From Pseudomonadota bacterium (GTDB taxonomy: Bacteria; Pseudomonadota; Gammaproteobacteria; Steroidobacterales; Steroidobacteraceae): a stretch of 64,000 bases of DNA. The stretch covers positions 2,046,001-2,110,000 of the forward strand of contig JBBCGI010000001.1 of the NCBI GenBank assembly GCA_037200975.1, read 5' to 3'. The stretch's first letter is position 1; each line of letters opens with the position of its first letter. Shown one piece after another: positions 18,232-26,208 of this stretch. The notes under the pieces are model-generated. The model had not been told where the DNA came from. It saw only the letters and a program-made list of their open reading frames with translations, and searched no databases. A program made the translations under genes and the position numbers.

Positions 18232-20148
18232 ATGATCGAACGATACCCTTCACTCGCGCGCTTCTGGCCGCTGGTCACGCTGACGGCGTGGTACGTCGCA
18301 TTGGGAGCGGCGCTGCGTCTGGTGCTGTGGGCGCAGTTCGGCTTCGAACAGCAGGTCTCGTTGCCCTCGCTGCTGTGGATATTTCCCGCCGGCGCCATCT
18401 CCGACGGCGTCCAGGCGCTCTATCTACTGGCGCCGTTCGCGCTGTTTCTCGCCTTGTTGTCCGATCGCTGGCGTGCCTCCCGGGCCGTGAATGCCGGCAT
18501 CGTGGTGGGCGCGTTCCTGTGGATGTTCGGCCTCACCTTCGTCGCGGTGGCGGAGTATTTTTTCTTCGAGGAATTCGATTCGCGCTTCAACCTGGTATCG
18601 GTGGACTACCTGATGTATCCCACCGAAGTCGTGGGCGACATCCGCAGCGAGTACCCCGTCTTCACCGTGCTGGTCGCGGGCGCGGCGCTGGCCGCGGTGA
18701 TGGTGCTGTTGCTGCGCAGGCAGCTGCGCGCGGGCGCGGCGCTGCCGGTCACGCGCAAGCAGCGCTTCGGCGCGCTGGCCCTGTATGCCGCCGTGGCGGC
18801 GGTGGCGGCGTTGACGTTCCAGAGCAGCACCTTGAGCCTGTCGCGTAACCGCGTGGCCAACGAACTGGCCACCAACGGCGCCATGAGTTTCTTCCGTGCG
18901 ATGCGCACCAGCGAAATCGATTACGGCGCGTATTACGCCAGCCGCGATCGCCAGCAGAATCTCGCGGAGCTCGAGAAGGCGCTGTCGCAGGGCGGCGGTG
19001 AGTTCACGCGTCTCGCAGAGGGCCGTATCGACCGGGAATTTCCCGCGCGCGACGACGGACTCGGCAAGATGAACGTGGTGGTGATCGCCAGCGAATCGTT
19101 CGGCGCGGAGTTCTCGAAACTCTACGGCAGTCAGCGCGACTGGACGCCCGAGTTCGACCGCTTCGCGCAGAAGAGCTTGTGGTTCCGCCACATGTACGCC
19201 TCGGGCACACGCACGGTGCGCGGGCTCGAGGCCATCACCGCGTCCTTTCCGCCGATCCCGAGTGTCTCGATCGTGCGCCGCCCCGGCAACGAGAACATCG
19301 CCAACTGGGGCTCGGTGATGCGCGCCCAGGGCTACAACACCAGCTTTCTGTACGGCGGCTACGGCTACTTCGACAACATGAACTATTTCTATGCCAACAA
19401 CGGCTTCGAAGTGCTCGATCGCAAATCGATCAAGAAACCGACGCGCTTCGAAAACATCTGGGGTGTCTCCGACGAGGATCTGTTCGATCTGGCGCTCGAT
19501 CATTTCGACGATCTGTCGAAGCGCGGCAAGCCGTTCTTCGCCATCGTCATGAACACGTCCAATCACAAGCCGTTCACGTTCCGCACCGGCGTTCCGGGCG
19601 TGAAGCCGGTGGGCGGGGGCCGCGAATCCGGCGTGCGTTACGCGGACTTCGCGCAGGGTTATTTCCTCGAGCAGGCCGAGCGCCACGGCTGGTTCGACAA
19701 CACCGTGTTCATCGTGGTGGCCGACCACGGCGCGCGTGTGTACGGCAAGCAGGACATCCCGATCAAGAGCTACGAGATTCCGATGCTGATCTACGCACCG
19801 AAATACCTGAAGCCGCAGCGCGTGGACGCGCTGACGACGCAGATCGACGTCGCGCCGACGGTGCTGGGCTTGTTAGGCCTGCCCTATCATGCGCCGTTCT
19901 TCGGCCAGGACGTATTGCACACGAATGCCGCCGACCGCGTGGTGTTCTTCAGCCACAATCATGACGTCGCCATCCTGCGCGGCAACCAGCTGGCGATCCT
20001 CGGCTTGCAGAAGAGCACCGAGAATTTCTTCTACGACGTCGCCACCGATTCGTACCGCCGTGCGCCGCACAACGCCGAGCTGAACGACCTCGCCATCGCC
20101 TACTACCAGACGGCCTCCGAGCTGTTCCACGAGCGCCGCTACAACTGA
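18232..20148 (+). CDS. LtaS-like sulfatase-fold phosphotransferase, membrane-bound
   Basis: 638 residues. Four or five membrane helices fill the first ~210 residues, then comes a periplasmic alkaline phosphatase/sulfatase domain. The nucleophile region is SGTRTVRGLEAI (Thr at the LtaS catalytic position). Metal ligands include Glu in VVIASESFG and the Asp-His pair in VVADHGARV. LtaS/OpgB-type enzymes move phosphoglycerol or phosphoethanolamine from phospholipid to a periplasmic acceptor. In a Gram-negative, OPG or lipid A-like acceptors are more likely than teichoic acid. It starts 15 bp after the Omp85-like gene, and its stop overlaps the PAP2 start. Confidence 0.88.
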   Translation: MIERYPSLARFWPLVTLTAWYVALGAALRLVLWAQFGFEQQVSLPSLLWIFPAGAISDGVQALYLLAPFALFLALLSDRWRASRAVNAGIVVGAFLWMFGLTFVAVAEYFFFEEFDSRFNLVSVDYLMYPTEVVGDIRSEYPVFTVLVAGAALAAVMVLLLRRQLRAGAALPVTRKQRFGALALYAAVAAVAALTFQSSTLSLSRNRVANELATNGAMSFFRAMRTSEIDYGAYYASRDRQQNLAELEKALSQGGGEFTRLAEGRIDREFPARDDGLGKMNVVVIASESFGAEFSKLYGSQRDWTPEFDRFAQKSLWFRHMYASGTRTVRGLEAITASFPPIPSVSIVRRPGNENIANWGSVMRAQGYNTSFLYGGYGYFDNMNYFYANNGFEVLDRKSIKKPTRFENIWGVSDEDLFDLALDHFDDLSKRGKPFFAIVMNTSNHKPFTFRTGVPGVKPVGGGRESGVRYADFAQGYFLEQAERHGWFDNTVFIVVADHGARVYGKQDIPIKSYEIPMLIYAPKYLKPQRVDALTTQIDVAPTVLGLLGLPYHAPFFGQDVLHTNAADRVVFFSHNHDVAILRGNQLAILGLQKSTENFFYDVATDSYRRAPHNAELNDLAIAYYQTASELFHERRYN

Positions 20149-20837
20149 TGATGAATCTGCGTGATTGGCGCGCGCTGGTCCTGTGGCCCGGCATGTGCCT
20201 GTTGACGGCCTTCGCGCTGCTCGAGCTCGGCCAGTTCGACCGGCCGATCGCCCATGCGCTGTTTTATTCCGCCAACCGCGGCTGGCTCGGTGCGGGAGCC
20301 GGCGACTGGTGGGCGCACGATCTCATCCATGACGCGGGGCGCTGGGTAGTGCGTGGCGCCGCGGTACTGGCGCTCGCGGCATGGGCGATGTCATTCAAAG
20401 TCGCGCGGCTGGCGCCGTGGCGGTGCGAGGCGTTGTACGTGTTCGTCGGCATTGCCGCGTCGACCGCGCTGGTCGGCCTGCTCAAGGTGTCGACCAACGT
20501 CGACTGCCCCTGGGACCTCACCGGGTTCGGCGGCGACCGCCCGTACGTCGCCCTGTTCTCCGATCGCCCGGACTATCTACCCCGCGCGCAGTGTTTTCCG
20601 GGTGCGCATTCGTCGTCGGGATTCGCACTCATGAGCATTTTTTTCGCGCTGCGCGACCGCTGCCGGGTCGCGGCGCGTTGGGCGCTGGCGCTCGGAATCG
20701 GCATCGGAGTGACGTTCTCGATCGGGCAGCAGGCGCGCGGCGCGCATTTCCTGTCGCACGACCTCGCGAGCGCGGCACTCGTCTGGTGGGTGTTGCTGAC
20801 GCTGTACGCGTGGCTGTTGCCGCGGCCCAGGTTATAG
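20148..20837 (+). CDS. PAP2-family membrane phosphatase
   Basis: 229 residues with about five or six membrane helices. The PAP2 phosphatase motifs are KVSTNVDCPWDLTGFGG (motif 1 region), GAHSSSGFA (motif 2, His) and GAHFLSHDLASAAL (motif 3, His and Asp). The family dephosphorylates lipid phosphates or prenyl pyrophosphates at the periplasmic face. Its ATG uses the last base of the upstream LtaS-like stop codon (TGATG), a strong sign of translational coupling, so it may recycle a lipid product of that enzyme. The 3' end overlaps azlD by 6 bp. Confidence 0.88.
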   Translation: MMNLRDWRALVLWPGMCLLTAFALLELGQFDRPIAHALFYSANRGWLGAGAGDWWAHDLIHDAGRWVVRGAAVLALAAWAMSFKVARLAPWRCEALYVFVGIAASTALVGLLKVSTNVDCPWDLTGFGGDRPYVALFSDRPDYLPRAQCFPGAHSSSGFALMSIFFALRDRCRVAARWALALGIGIGVTFSIGQQARGAHFLSHDLASAALVWWVLLTLYAWLLPRPRL

Positions 20838-21173
20838 ATAGAGCCGGGCCAGGCTGTAAGCGCCCATCCCGATCGCCAGGCAACCGAAAATGTTGCGCGA
20901 CCAGCACAGCCACAGCCCGGTGGCCGCCGCGCCGATCAGGCGCGGATTGAGCATCGAGAGATCGAGCGTCGCGTGCGGGCCGTGCATCAGCACGTCCGGC
21001 ACGATGATGGCGGCCAGCGTGCACACCGGCGCGTAACGCAGCGCGACTTCGACGCGATGACTCAACCGCAGACGCGCGCCCGCGACGAGAAAGGACGTCC
21101 GCGTGACGAAGGTCGAGAGCGCCAGCCCGACGATCACCACGCCCAGCGCGATTCCGGAGACCGGATCGTTCAT
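20832..21173 (-). CDS. azlD: AzlD-type branched-chain amino acid exporter subunit
   Basis: 113 residues, three or four membrane helices, with the AzlD signature TFVTRTSFLVAG near residue 21 and RYAPVCTLAAIIVPDVL. With AzlC it forms a two-part exporter of branched-chain amino acids (as E. coli YgaZH or BrnFE). Its ATG overlaps the azlC stop by 4 bp. It ends the leftward run that begins with the AHAS large subunit, a functional match because both handle valine, leucine and isoleucine. Confidence 0.88.
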   Translation of the reverse strand: MNDPVSGIALGVVIVGLALSTFVTRTSFLVAGARLRLSHRVEVALRYAPVCTLAAIIVPDVLMHGPHATLDLSMLNPRLIGAAATGLWLCWSRNIFGCLAIGMGAYSLARLYL

Positions 21174-21901
21174 GCCGACTCCGCTGGCGCGGGCGGCGAA
21201 CGCTGCTGCCAGGCATCCGTCAGCGTCGCGGCGGCGATGCCGGCGATGGCGCCGCAGAACAGGCCGAGCTTGAAAGGCAGGTGATATGCGAGCAGCGCCA
21301 CCACCGCCCCGACGATGGCGCCCGAGAGCGCCGGGCGCGTGACCAGGCTCGGGCCGACCAGCGCGACCAGCGCCAGCGTGCCGGTGAATTCGAGTCCCCA
21401 GTCAGTCGGCACGTAGCTGGCCGCCACGATGCCGGTGAGCGCGGAAACCTGCCAGGTCACCCAGTTGTTGGTGCAGACGCCGGCGAACCAGGCGTCACGA
21501 TCGCGGCCGGGTAGTTTGCCTTCCTGCGCGTAACGCATGAACAGCGCGAACGTGAAATCCGTCATGAAGAAGCCGATCGCGGCGCGTTTGCGCGCCGGCT
21601 GATCCACGAAGTACGGCCGCAACGCGGCGCTGTAGATGACGAAGCGCAAATTGGTGACCAGCCCGGTGGCGACGATCACCCATAGCGGCGCACCGGCCAC
21701 GATCAGCGGCAGCGCCGCGAGCTGCGCCGATCCGGCGTACACCAGCAAAGACATCATGATGGCCCACGGCACCGCGAGGCCGCCCTTGACCATGGCCACG
21801 CCGCTGACCATGCCCCAGGCTCCGGCGCCGAACAGCGAGGGAACGATCGCGCGCTGGCCACTGCGAAACGCGGCCCGGCGGTCGGATGAAGGCGGCTTCA
21901 C
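21170..21901 (-). CDS. azlC: AzlC-type branched-chain amino acid exporter subunit
   Basis: 243 residues from a GTG at 21901 that overlaps the glyoxalase stop (GTGA). Several hydrophobic helices carry the AzlC features VYAGSAQLAALPLI and TNLRFVIYSAAL. It pairs with AzlD, whose start overlaps this stop by 4 bp. The exporter relieves excess branched-chain amino acids. Location two genes downstream of the AHAS large subunit ties export to synthesis. Confidence 0.9.
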   Translation of the reverse strand: MKPPSSDRRAAFRSGQRAIVPSLFGAGAWGMVSGVAMVKGGLAVPWAIMMSLLVYAGSAQLAALPLIVAGAPLWVIVATGLVTNLRFVIYSAALRPYFVDQPARKRAAIGFFMTDFTFALFMRYAQEGKLPGRDRDAWFAGVCTNNWVTWQVSALTGIVAASYVPTDWGLEFTGTLALVALVGPSLVTRPALSGAIVGAVVALLAYHLPFKLGLFCGAIAGIAAATLTDAWQQRSPPAPAESA

Positions 21902-22317
21902 CAGACGCCGGTGTTCGCCATCGACACCCAGGGCTCGCGCGGCGGCAACGAGCCGTCTTTCTGCAGTAGTTCGATGGAGATGTTGTCCGGCGAACGCACG
22001 AAAGCCATGCGGCCGTCGCGCGGCGGGCGATTGATCGTCACGCCGTGTTTTTGCAGGCGCTCGCAGGTGGCATAGATGTCATCCACCGCATAAGCCAGAT
22101 GGCCGAAATTGCGGCCACCACCGTAGGGCTCGGGGTCCCAGTTGTGCGTGAGCTCGACCTGCGCGGTGCCATCGCCCGGTGCCGCGAGGAAAATGAGCGT
22201 GAACTTGCCCTGCGGGAAGTCCTTGCGGTTGAGCACTTCGAGACCCAGTGCGTCGCAATAGAACTTGAGCGAGGCGTCGACGTCGGTGACGCGCACCATG
22301 GTATGCAGGTACTTCAT
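21898..22317 (-). CDS. gloA: Lactoylglutathione lyase-like VOC protein
   Basis: 139 residues. The glyoxalase I start MKYLHTMVRVTDVDASLKFYCD matches GloA. The metal ligand set is visible: His5 near the start, Glu in QVELTHNWD, His in FGHLAYAVDD, and Glu in SIELLQ. The reaction isomerises the methylglyoxal-glutathione adduct. It sits between the AHAS large subunit (15 bp gap) and azlC (4 bp overlap), an odd place for a detoxification gene; co-transcription is clear from the spacing. The C-terminus (PREPWVSMANTGVW) is slightly longer than in E. coli GloA. Confidence 0.88.
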   Translation of the reverse strand: MKYLHTMVRVTDVDASLKFYCDALGLEVLNRKDFPQGKFTLIFLAAPGDGTAQVELTHNWDPEPYGGGRNFGHLAYAVDDIYATCERLQKHGVTINRPPRDGRMAFVRSPDNISIELLQKDGSLPPREPWVSMANTGVW

Positions 22318-22332
22318 CGCATCGGCCCGTAG

Positions 22333-24210
22333 TTAGAACATTTCACTCGCGCCGGGCGGCTTGACGTCGACCTTCTTGCGCGAAGGGATCCAGTCGCCCG
22401 TGATCATCGCCGCGTATGGCTGGCCCGGGCCGACCATCGGGTACACGCCGGCATCGGGATCGATCATCACTTCGAGGAAGGCTGCGCCCTCGAACGCGAG
22501 GAACTGCTCGATCACGGTGGGTACGTCGGACTTCCGGTCGAGGCGCACCGCGTACTTGAAGCCGTCCGCCTGCGCGGCCTTGATGAAATCCTTGGTGTGC
22601 AGCGTCTTCTCGGAGGCCGACAGGCGCCCCTTGTGGAACAGCTTCTGCCACTGCTTGACCATGCCGTCGCCGTTGTTGTTGAGCACGACGACCTTGATGG
22701 GAAGGCTGTAGGTGGTGACGGTTTCCATTTCGCCGATGTTCATGCGCACCGAGGCGTCGCCATCGATGTCGATGACGAGTTTGTCGCGCCGCGCGAACTG
22801 CGCACCGACGGCCGCCGGCAGGCCGAAACCCATGGTGCCCATCGAGCCGGAGGTGAGCCACAGCCGCGGCTGCTTGAAGTCGAAATACTGCGCGGACCAC
22901 ATCTGGTGCTGGCCGACGCCGGTGGAGATGATGGCCTCGCCTTTCGTTATGCGATTGATCTCTTCGAGCACGTAGTAAGGCTGGATCTTTTCGCTGCCGC
23001 GGTCGTAATTCATCGCGTACTTGGTGCGCAGCTCGTCGAGGTGTGCCAGCCACTGGGTACGATCGCGCTCGAAGCCGGCGCGTTTACCGTGCGTCGTGAG
23101 CGTGCGCAGCGCCTCGGGCAGCAGGCCGACGTGGCTCCACTGCACGCGTTTCACCTTGTTGATCTCGGCGCGATCGATGTCGAAGTGCGCGATGTACTTG
23201 GCGCCCGGCGCGAACTTGGCGGGATTGCCGGCCACCCGGTCGTCGAAACGCGCGCCGATGGCGATGAGGAAATCGCAGTCGTCCACCGCATAATTGGCGA
23301 ACGCCTGGCCGTGCATGCCCAGCATGCGCATCGAGAGTTTGTCGGTGGTGTCGACCGCGCCGATGCCCATCAACGTGGTGACCACCGGAATGCCGAAAGC
23401 CTGGCTGAATTCGCGCAGTTCGGCCGCCGCGTTGCCGTTGATCACGCCGCCGCCCGCATAGATGAGCGGCCGCTGCGATTCGCCCAGCATCTCGAAGAAG
23501 TGGTTCGCCTCGGTGGCGTCGATGATGTCGGTAGTTAGCGTCTCGAGGCGCTTGCGGTAGCCTGGCATCGGCAGCGAGCCCGTGCCCTTGAATTCTCCCG
23601 ACCAGTTCTGCACGTCTTTCGGCACGTCGATGACGACCGGACCCGGCCGGCCCGTGCGCGCGATCTCGAACGCGGTGCGCACCGTCGCTTCGAGCTTTTC
23701 CGGATCGGTGACGAGGAAGATGTGTTTGGCGACCGAGCCCATGATCGACGGCACCGGCGCTTCCTGGAATGCGTCCGTACCGATCGCGCTCCGCGGCACC
23801 TGGCCGCAGATCACGACGATCGGAATGGAATCGGCCATCGAGTCGCGGATGGGTGTGACCGTGTTGGTCGCACCCGGGCCGGAGGTGACGATGCAGCAGC
23901 CGACGCGGCCGCTGGCGCGCGCGTATCCCGCCGCCATGAAGCCCGCGCCCTGCTCGTTGGCGGGCACGATGAGCGGCATCTGCGGCTCGCCCTTGTCGCG
24001 GCGCGCCTCGTTGTAGCAGAAGACCGCGTCGTACGTGGGCAGGATGGCGCCGCCGCTGTAGCCGAAAATCGTCGATACACCCTCGTCCGCCAATACCTGG
24101 ACGATCATCTCCGCGCCGGTCATCTTCTGGCCGGCGAGCGGATGCTGGATGGAGGGGTTCGCAGGCTTCGCCTGCGAAGACAAATCTCGGACTTTGGGGG
24201 GATTGGCCAT
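22333..24210 (-). CDS. ilvI: Acetolactate synthase (AHAS) large subunit
   Basis: 625 residues, ThDP enzyme that joins pyruvate to pyruvate or 2-oxobutanoate for valine, leucine and isoleucine. The three AHAS domains are in order. The catalytic Glu is in PANEQGAG, where most homologues have RHEQ. FGYSGGAILP replaces the usual FGYPGG. The ThDP/Mg motif is GDASVRMNIGE near the C-terminal domain. Compared with E. coli IlvI (574) there is an N-terminal extension of about 28 residues and a short insertion (NEARRDKGEPQM) before the catalytic Glu. It heads the leftward operon ilvI-gloA-azlC-azlD and is divergent from its small subunit. Confidence 0.93.
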   Translation of the reverse strand: MANPPKVRDLSSQAKPANPSIQHPLAGQKMTGAEMIVQVLADEGVSTIFGYSGGAILPTYDAVFCYNEARRDKGEPQMPLIVPANEQGAGFMAAGYARASGRVGCCIVTSGPGATNTVTPIRDSMADSIPIVVICGQVPRSAIGTDAFQEAPVPSIMGSVAKHIFLVTDPEKLEATVRTAFEIARTGRPGPVVIDVPKDVQNWSGEFKGTGSLPMPGYRKRLETLTTDIIDATEANHFFEMLGESQRPLIYAGGGVINGNAAAELREFSQAFGIPVVTTLMGIGAVDTTDKLSMRMLGMHGQAFANYAVDDCDFLIAIGARFDDRVAGNPAKFAPGAKYIAHFDIDRAEINKVKRVQWSHVGLLPEALRTLTTHGKRAGFERDRTQWLAHLDELRTKYAMNYDRGSEKIQPYYVLEEINRITKGEAIISTGVGQHQMWSAQYFDFKQPRLWLTSGSMGTMGFGLPAAVGAQFARRDKLVIDIDGDASVRMNIGEMETVTTYSLPIKVVVLNNNGDGMVKQWQKLFHKGRLSASEKTLHTKDFIKAAQADGFKYAVRLDRKSDVPTVIEQFLAFEGAAFLEVMIDPDAGVYPMVGPGQPYAAMITGDWIPSRKKVDVKPPGASEMF

Positions 24211-24243
24211 GGCTGCCGGAGCCTAGCAGTTTGCAGGCTTTCG

Positions 24244-24273
24244 TTGAATGGATGGGGCGCAACCCGCTATTCT
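24244..24273 (+). promoter_or_regulatory. Candidate sigma-70 promoter of the AHAS small subunit gene
   Basis: TTGAAT (24244-24249) and TATTCT (24268-24273) are 18 bp apart, with transcription expected near 24280, 28 bp before the small subunit ATG. It lies in the 97-bp divergent region between the AHAS subunit genes. No attenuator-like leader peptide is visible in that short space. Assigned by consensus match only. Confidence 0.45.
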
Positions 24274-24307
24274 GGCCGCCGTTTCGTCAGCCCCAGCCTG
24301 CTCTTTC

Positions 24308-24808
24308 ATGCGTCATATCATCGCCATCCATTTGCAGAACGAGGCCGGTGCGCTCACCCGCGTCACCGGGCTTTTTTCCACCCGCGGTTACAACATCGAG
24401 TCGCTGTCGGTGGCGGCCACGGATGACCCTTCTGTATCGCGCGTGACGCTCACGACCAAGGGTGCGGACGGCGTGATCCTGCAGATCGTCAACCAGCTCA
24501 ACAAGCTCATCGACGTGGTGGCGGTGGAAGACCTGACACGCGGCGAACACATCGAGCGCGAGCTCGTGGTGCTCAAGCTGCGCGTGGAACCCCAGCTGAT
24601 CGACTCCGTGCGCGGTTACGTGGTGCGCGCGGGTGGCCGCGTGCTCGAGCCGTCGCCCGAGGGCTTCGTGGTCGAGCTCACGGCGAGTGAAGCGGAAGTG
24701 AATACTTTCGTGAGCCACCTGGGTGAGCGCACCGACATCGTCGAGGTGGTGCGTTCGGGTGCGCTCGCGGTCGGGCGTAATGCCCGCGCGCTTCACGTAG
24801 TCAGATAA
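24308..24808 (+). CDS. ilvH: Acetolactate synthase small (regulatory) subunit
   Basis: 166 residues from the ATG at 24308 (MRHIIAIHLQNEAGALTRV), aligned with IlvH; an earlier in-frame start has no support. The N-terminal ACT domain carries the valine-binding NEAGALTRVTGLFS stretch and RGYNIESLSVAATDDP. The C-terminal domain activates the large subunit. Normally it is co-transcribed behind ilvI; here it is divergent from it. The next gene on the strand is an unrelated serine hydrolase 14 bp later. Confidence 0.95.
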   Translation: MRHIIAIHLQNEAGALTRVTGLFSTRGYNIESLSVAATDDPSVSRVTLTTKGADGVILQIVNQLNKLIDVVAVEDLTRGEHIERELVVLKLRVEPQLIDSVRGYVVRAGGRVLEPSPEGFVVELTASEAEVNTFVSHLGERTDIVEVVRSGALAVGRNARALHVVR

Positions 24809-24822
24809 CCAGCGCCCACCGG

Positions 24823-26208
24823 ATGTCCACGCGTCGATGGCTGTCCGCGACGCTGCTGGCTGTCGCCTCCACGCTCTGCCCCGCCGCGGACACGAAGGTG
24901 TCTGTCCCGGCAAAAAAGATGGACGCCTACTTCGACGCGCTGGCAAATCACCAGCTCGCGAACGGCAGCATCGCCATCTCGGAACGCGGCGTGCTCAAGT
25001 ACCAACGCGCGGTGGGTTTCGCCAGGATCGCGAACGGCAAGCAGGAACCCACCGAGACCGCCACGCGGTACCGCATCGGCTCCGTTTCCGGGCTCTTCAC
25101 TGCCGTACTGGTCATGCAGCTGGTCGAAGGCGCGAGCATCACGCTCGACAGCAAATTGGCGGAGTTCTACCCCGACCTGCCGAACGCACTCGACATCACC
25201 TACCGCGACCTGCTGCAGCATCGCAGCGGCCTGGCCGACTACACCGGCGTGGCGAATTTCCAGACGTGGCGCACGACACCGAAGACACACGCGCAGATAC
25301 TGCAGATCATCACCACCGCAGGCGCGAAGTTTCCGCCGCGCGAGCGCGTCGAGTACAACAACAGCAACTATCTATTGCTCGGCTACGTGCTCGAAAAGAT
25401 CTACGAGCGTTCGTACGACGAGATCCTGCAGCGCCAGATCAGCGCCAAGCTCGGAATGTCGCGCACGTATTACGCCGGCGGCGGCATCGCGAGCCTCGAG
25501 AGTATTTCCTACCAGCTCACGCCCGGTGGCTGGGTGGCGCTGACGCCGACGGACCCGTCCATCCACGGCGGCGCCGACGGGCTGATCTCCACGCCCGCGG
25601 AGCTCGTGCAATTCATCGATGCGCTGTTCGCGACGAAGATCGTGACCGCACACTCGCTGGCAAACATGCGCGACCAGGATGGCGGGTCGGGAATGGGCTT
25701 GTGGCCTTACGAGGTCGCGGGCCAGAAAGGTTACGGCCACGGCGGCAACATCGAAGGCTTTCGCTCCTGCGTCTATCATTTCCCGGACAGCGGCATTTCA
25801 ATCTCCTACGCGACCAATGCCTCAGTGTTGTCGATGGACGAGATCGTCGACGAAGCGCTGGCGCTCATCTTCGAGCGAGGGCGCAAGCCGCCGACCTTCG
25901 AACCAGCCAAGCTAACTACCGCGCAGCAGGCCGCGTACGTCGGCGAATGGCGTTCGGCCGGTGGTTTGCCGCAGCAGACCGCGTTCCGGCAGTTCCGGCC
26001 GCCCGACCAACCGATCCAGCTCGCCGTGAAAGCCGGCACGGATGCGCCCATCGTCACGCTCCAGAATCGGGATTTCCAGCTCACCGCACTCGGCGGCCAC
26101 GAGTTCGAGCTGCGCGAGATCGGCTACTTCCTGCGCTTCGACCCGCGCGCGGACGAACTCGTGATACGCGGACCCGACTGGTCTTACTTCCTCAAGCGGG
26201 CAAGATGA
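24823..26208 (+). CDS. Class C beta-lactamase-like protein lacking the catalytic Lys
   Basis: 461 residues with an N-terminal signal peptide (to about CPAA). The beta-lactamase/transpeptidase fold runs to about residue 350, and a small C-terminal domain follows (TTAQQAAYVGEWRSAGG). The SxxK motif reads Ser87-Val-Ser-Gly90, so the Lys is replaced by Gly, codon GGG in clean frame. The YxN motif is intact (Tyr178-Asn-Asn180). Without Lys the Ser cannot be activated in the usual way, so this may be a pseudoenzyme or an altered esterase. It starts 14 bp after the AHAS small subunit gene and converges with the quinone oxidoreductase (17-bp overlap). Confidence 0.85.
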   Translation: MSTRRWLSATLLAVASTLCPAADTKVSVPAKKMDAYFDALANHQLANGSIAISERGVLKYQRAVGFARIANGKQEPTETATRYRIGSVSGLFTAVLVMQLVEGASITLDSKLAEFYPDLPNALDITYRDLLQHRSGLADYTGVANFQTWRTTPKTHAQILQIITTAGAKFPPRERVEYNNSNYLLLGYVLEKIYERSYDEILQRQISAKLGMSRTYYAGGGIASLESISYQLTPGGWVALTPTDPSIHGGADGLISTPAELVQFIDALFATKIVTAHSLANMRDQDGGSGMGLWPYEVAGQKGYGHGGNIEGFRSCVYHFPDSGISISYATNASVLSMDEIVDEALALIFERGRKPPTFEPAKLTTAQQAAYVGEWRSAGGLPQQTAFRQFRPPDQPIQLAVKAGTDAPIVTLQNRDFQLTALGGHEFELREIGYFLRFDPRADELVIRGPDWSYFLKRAR

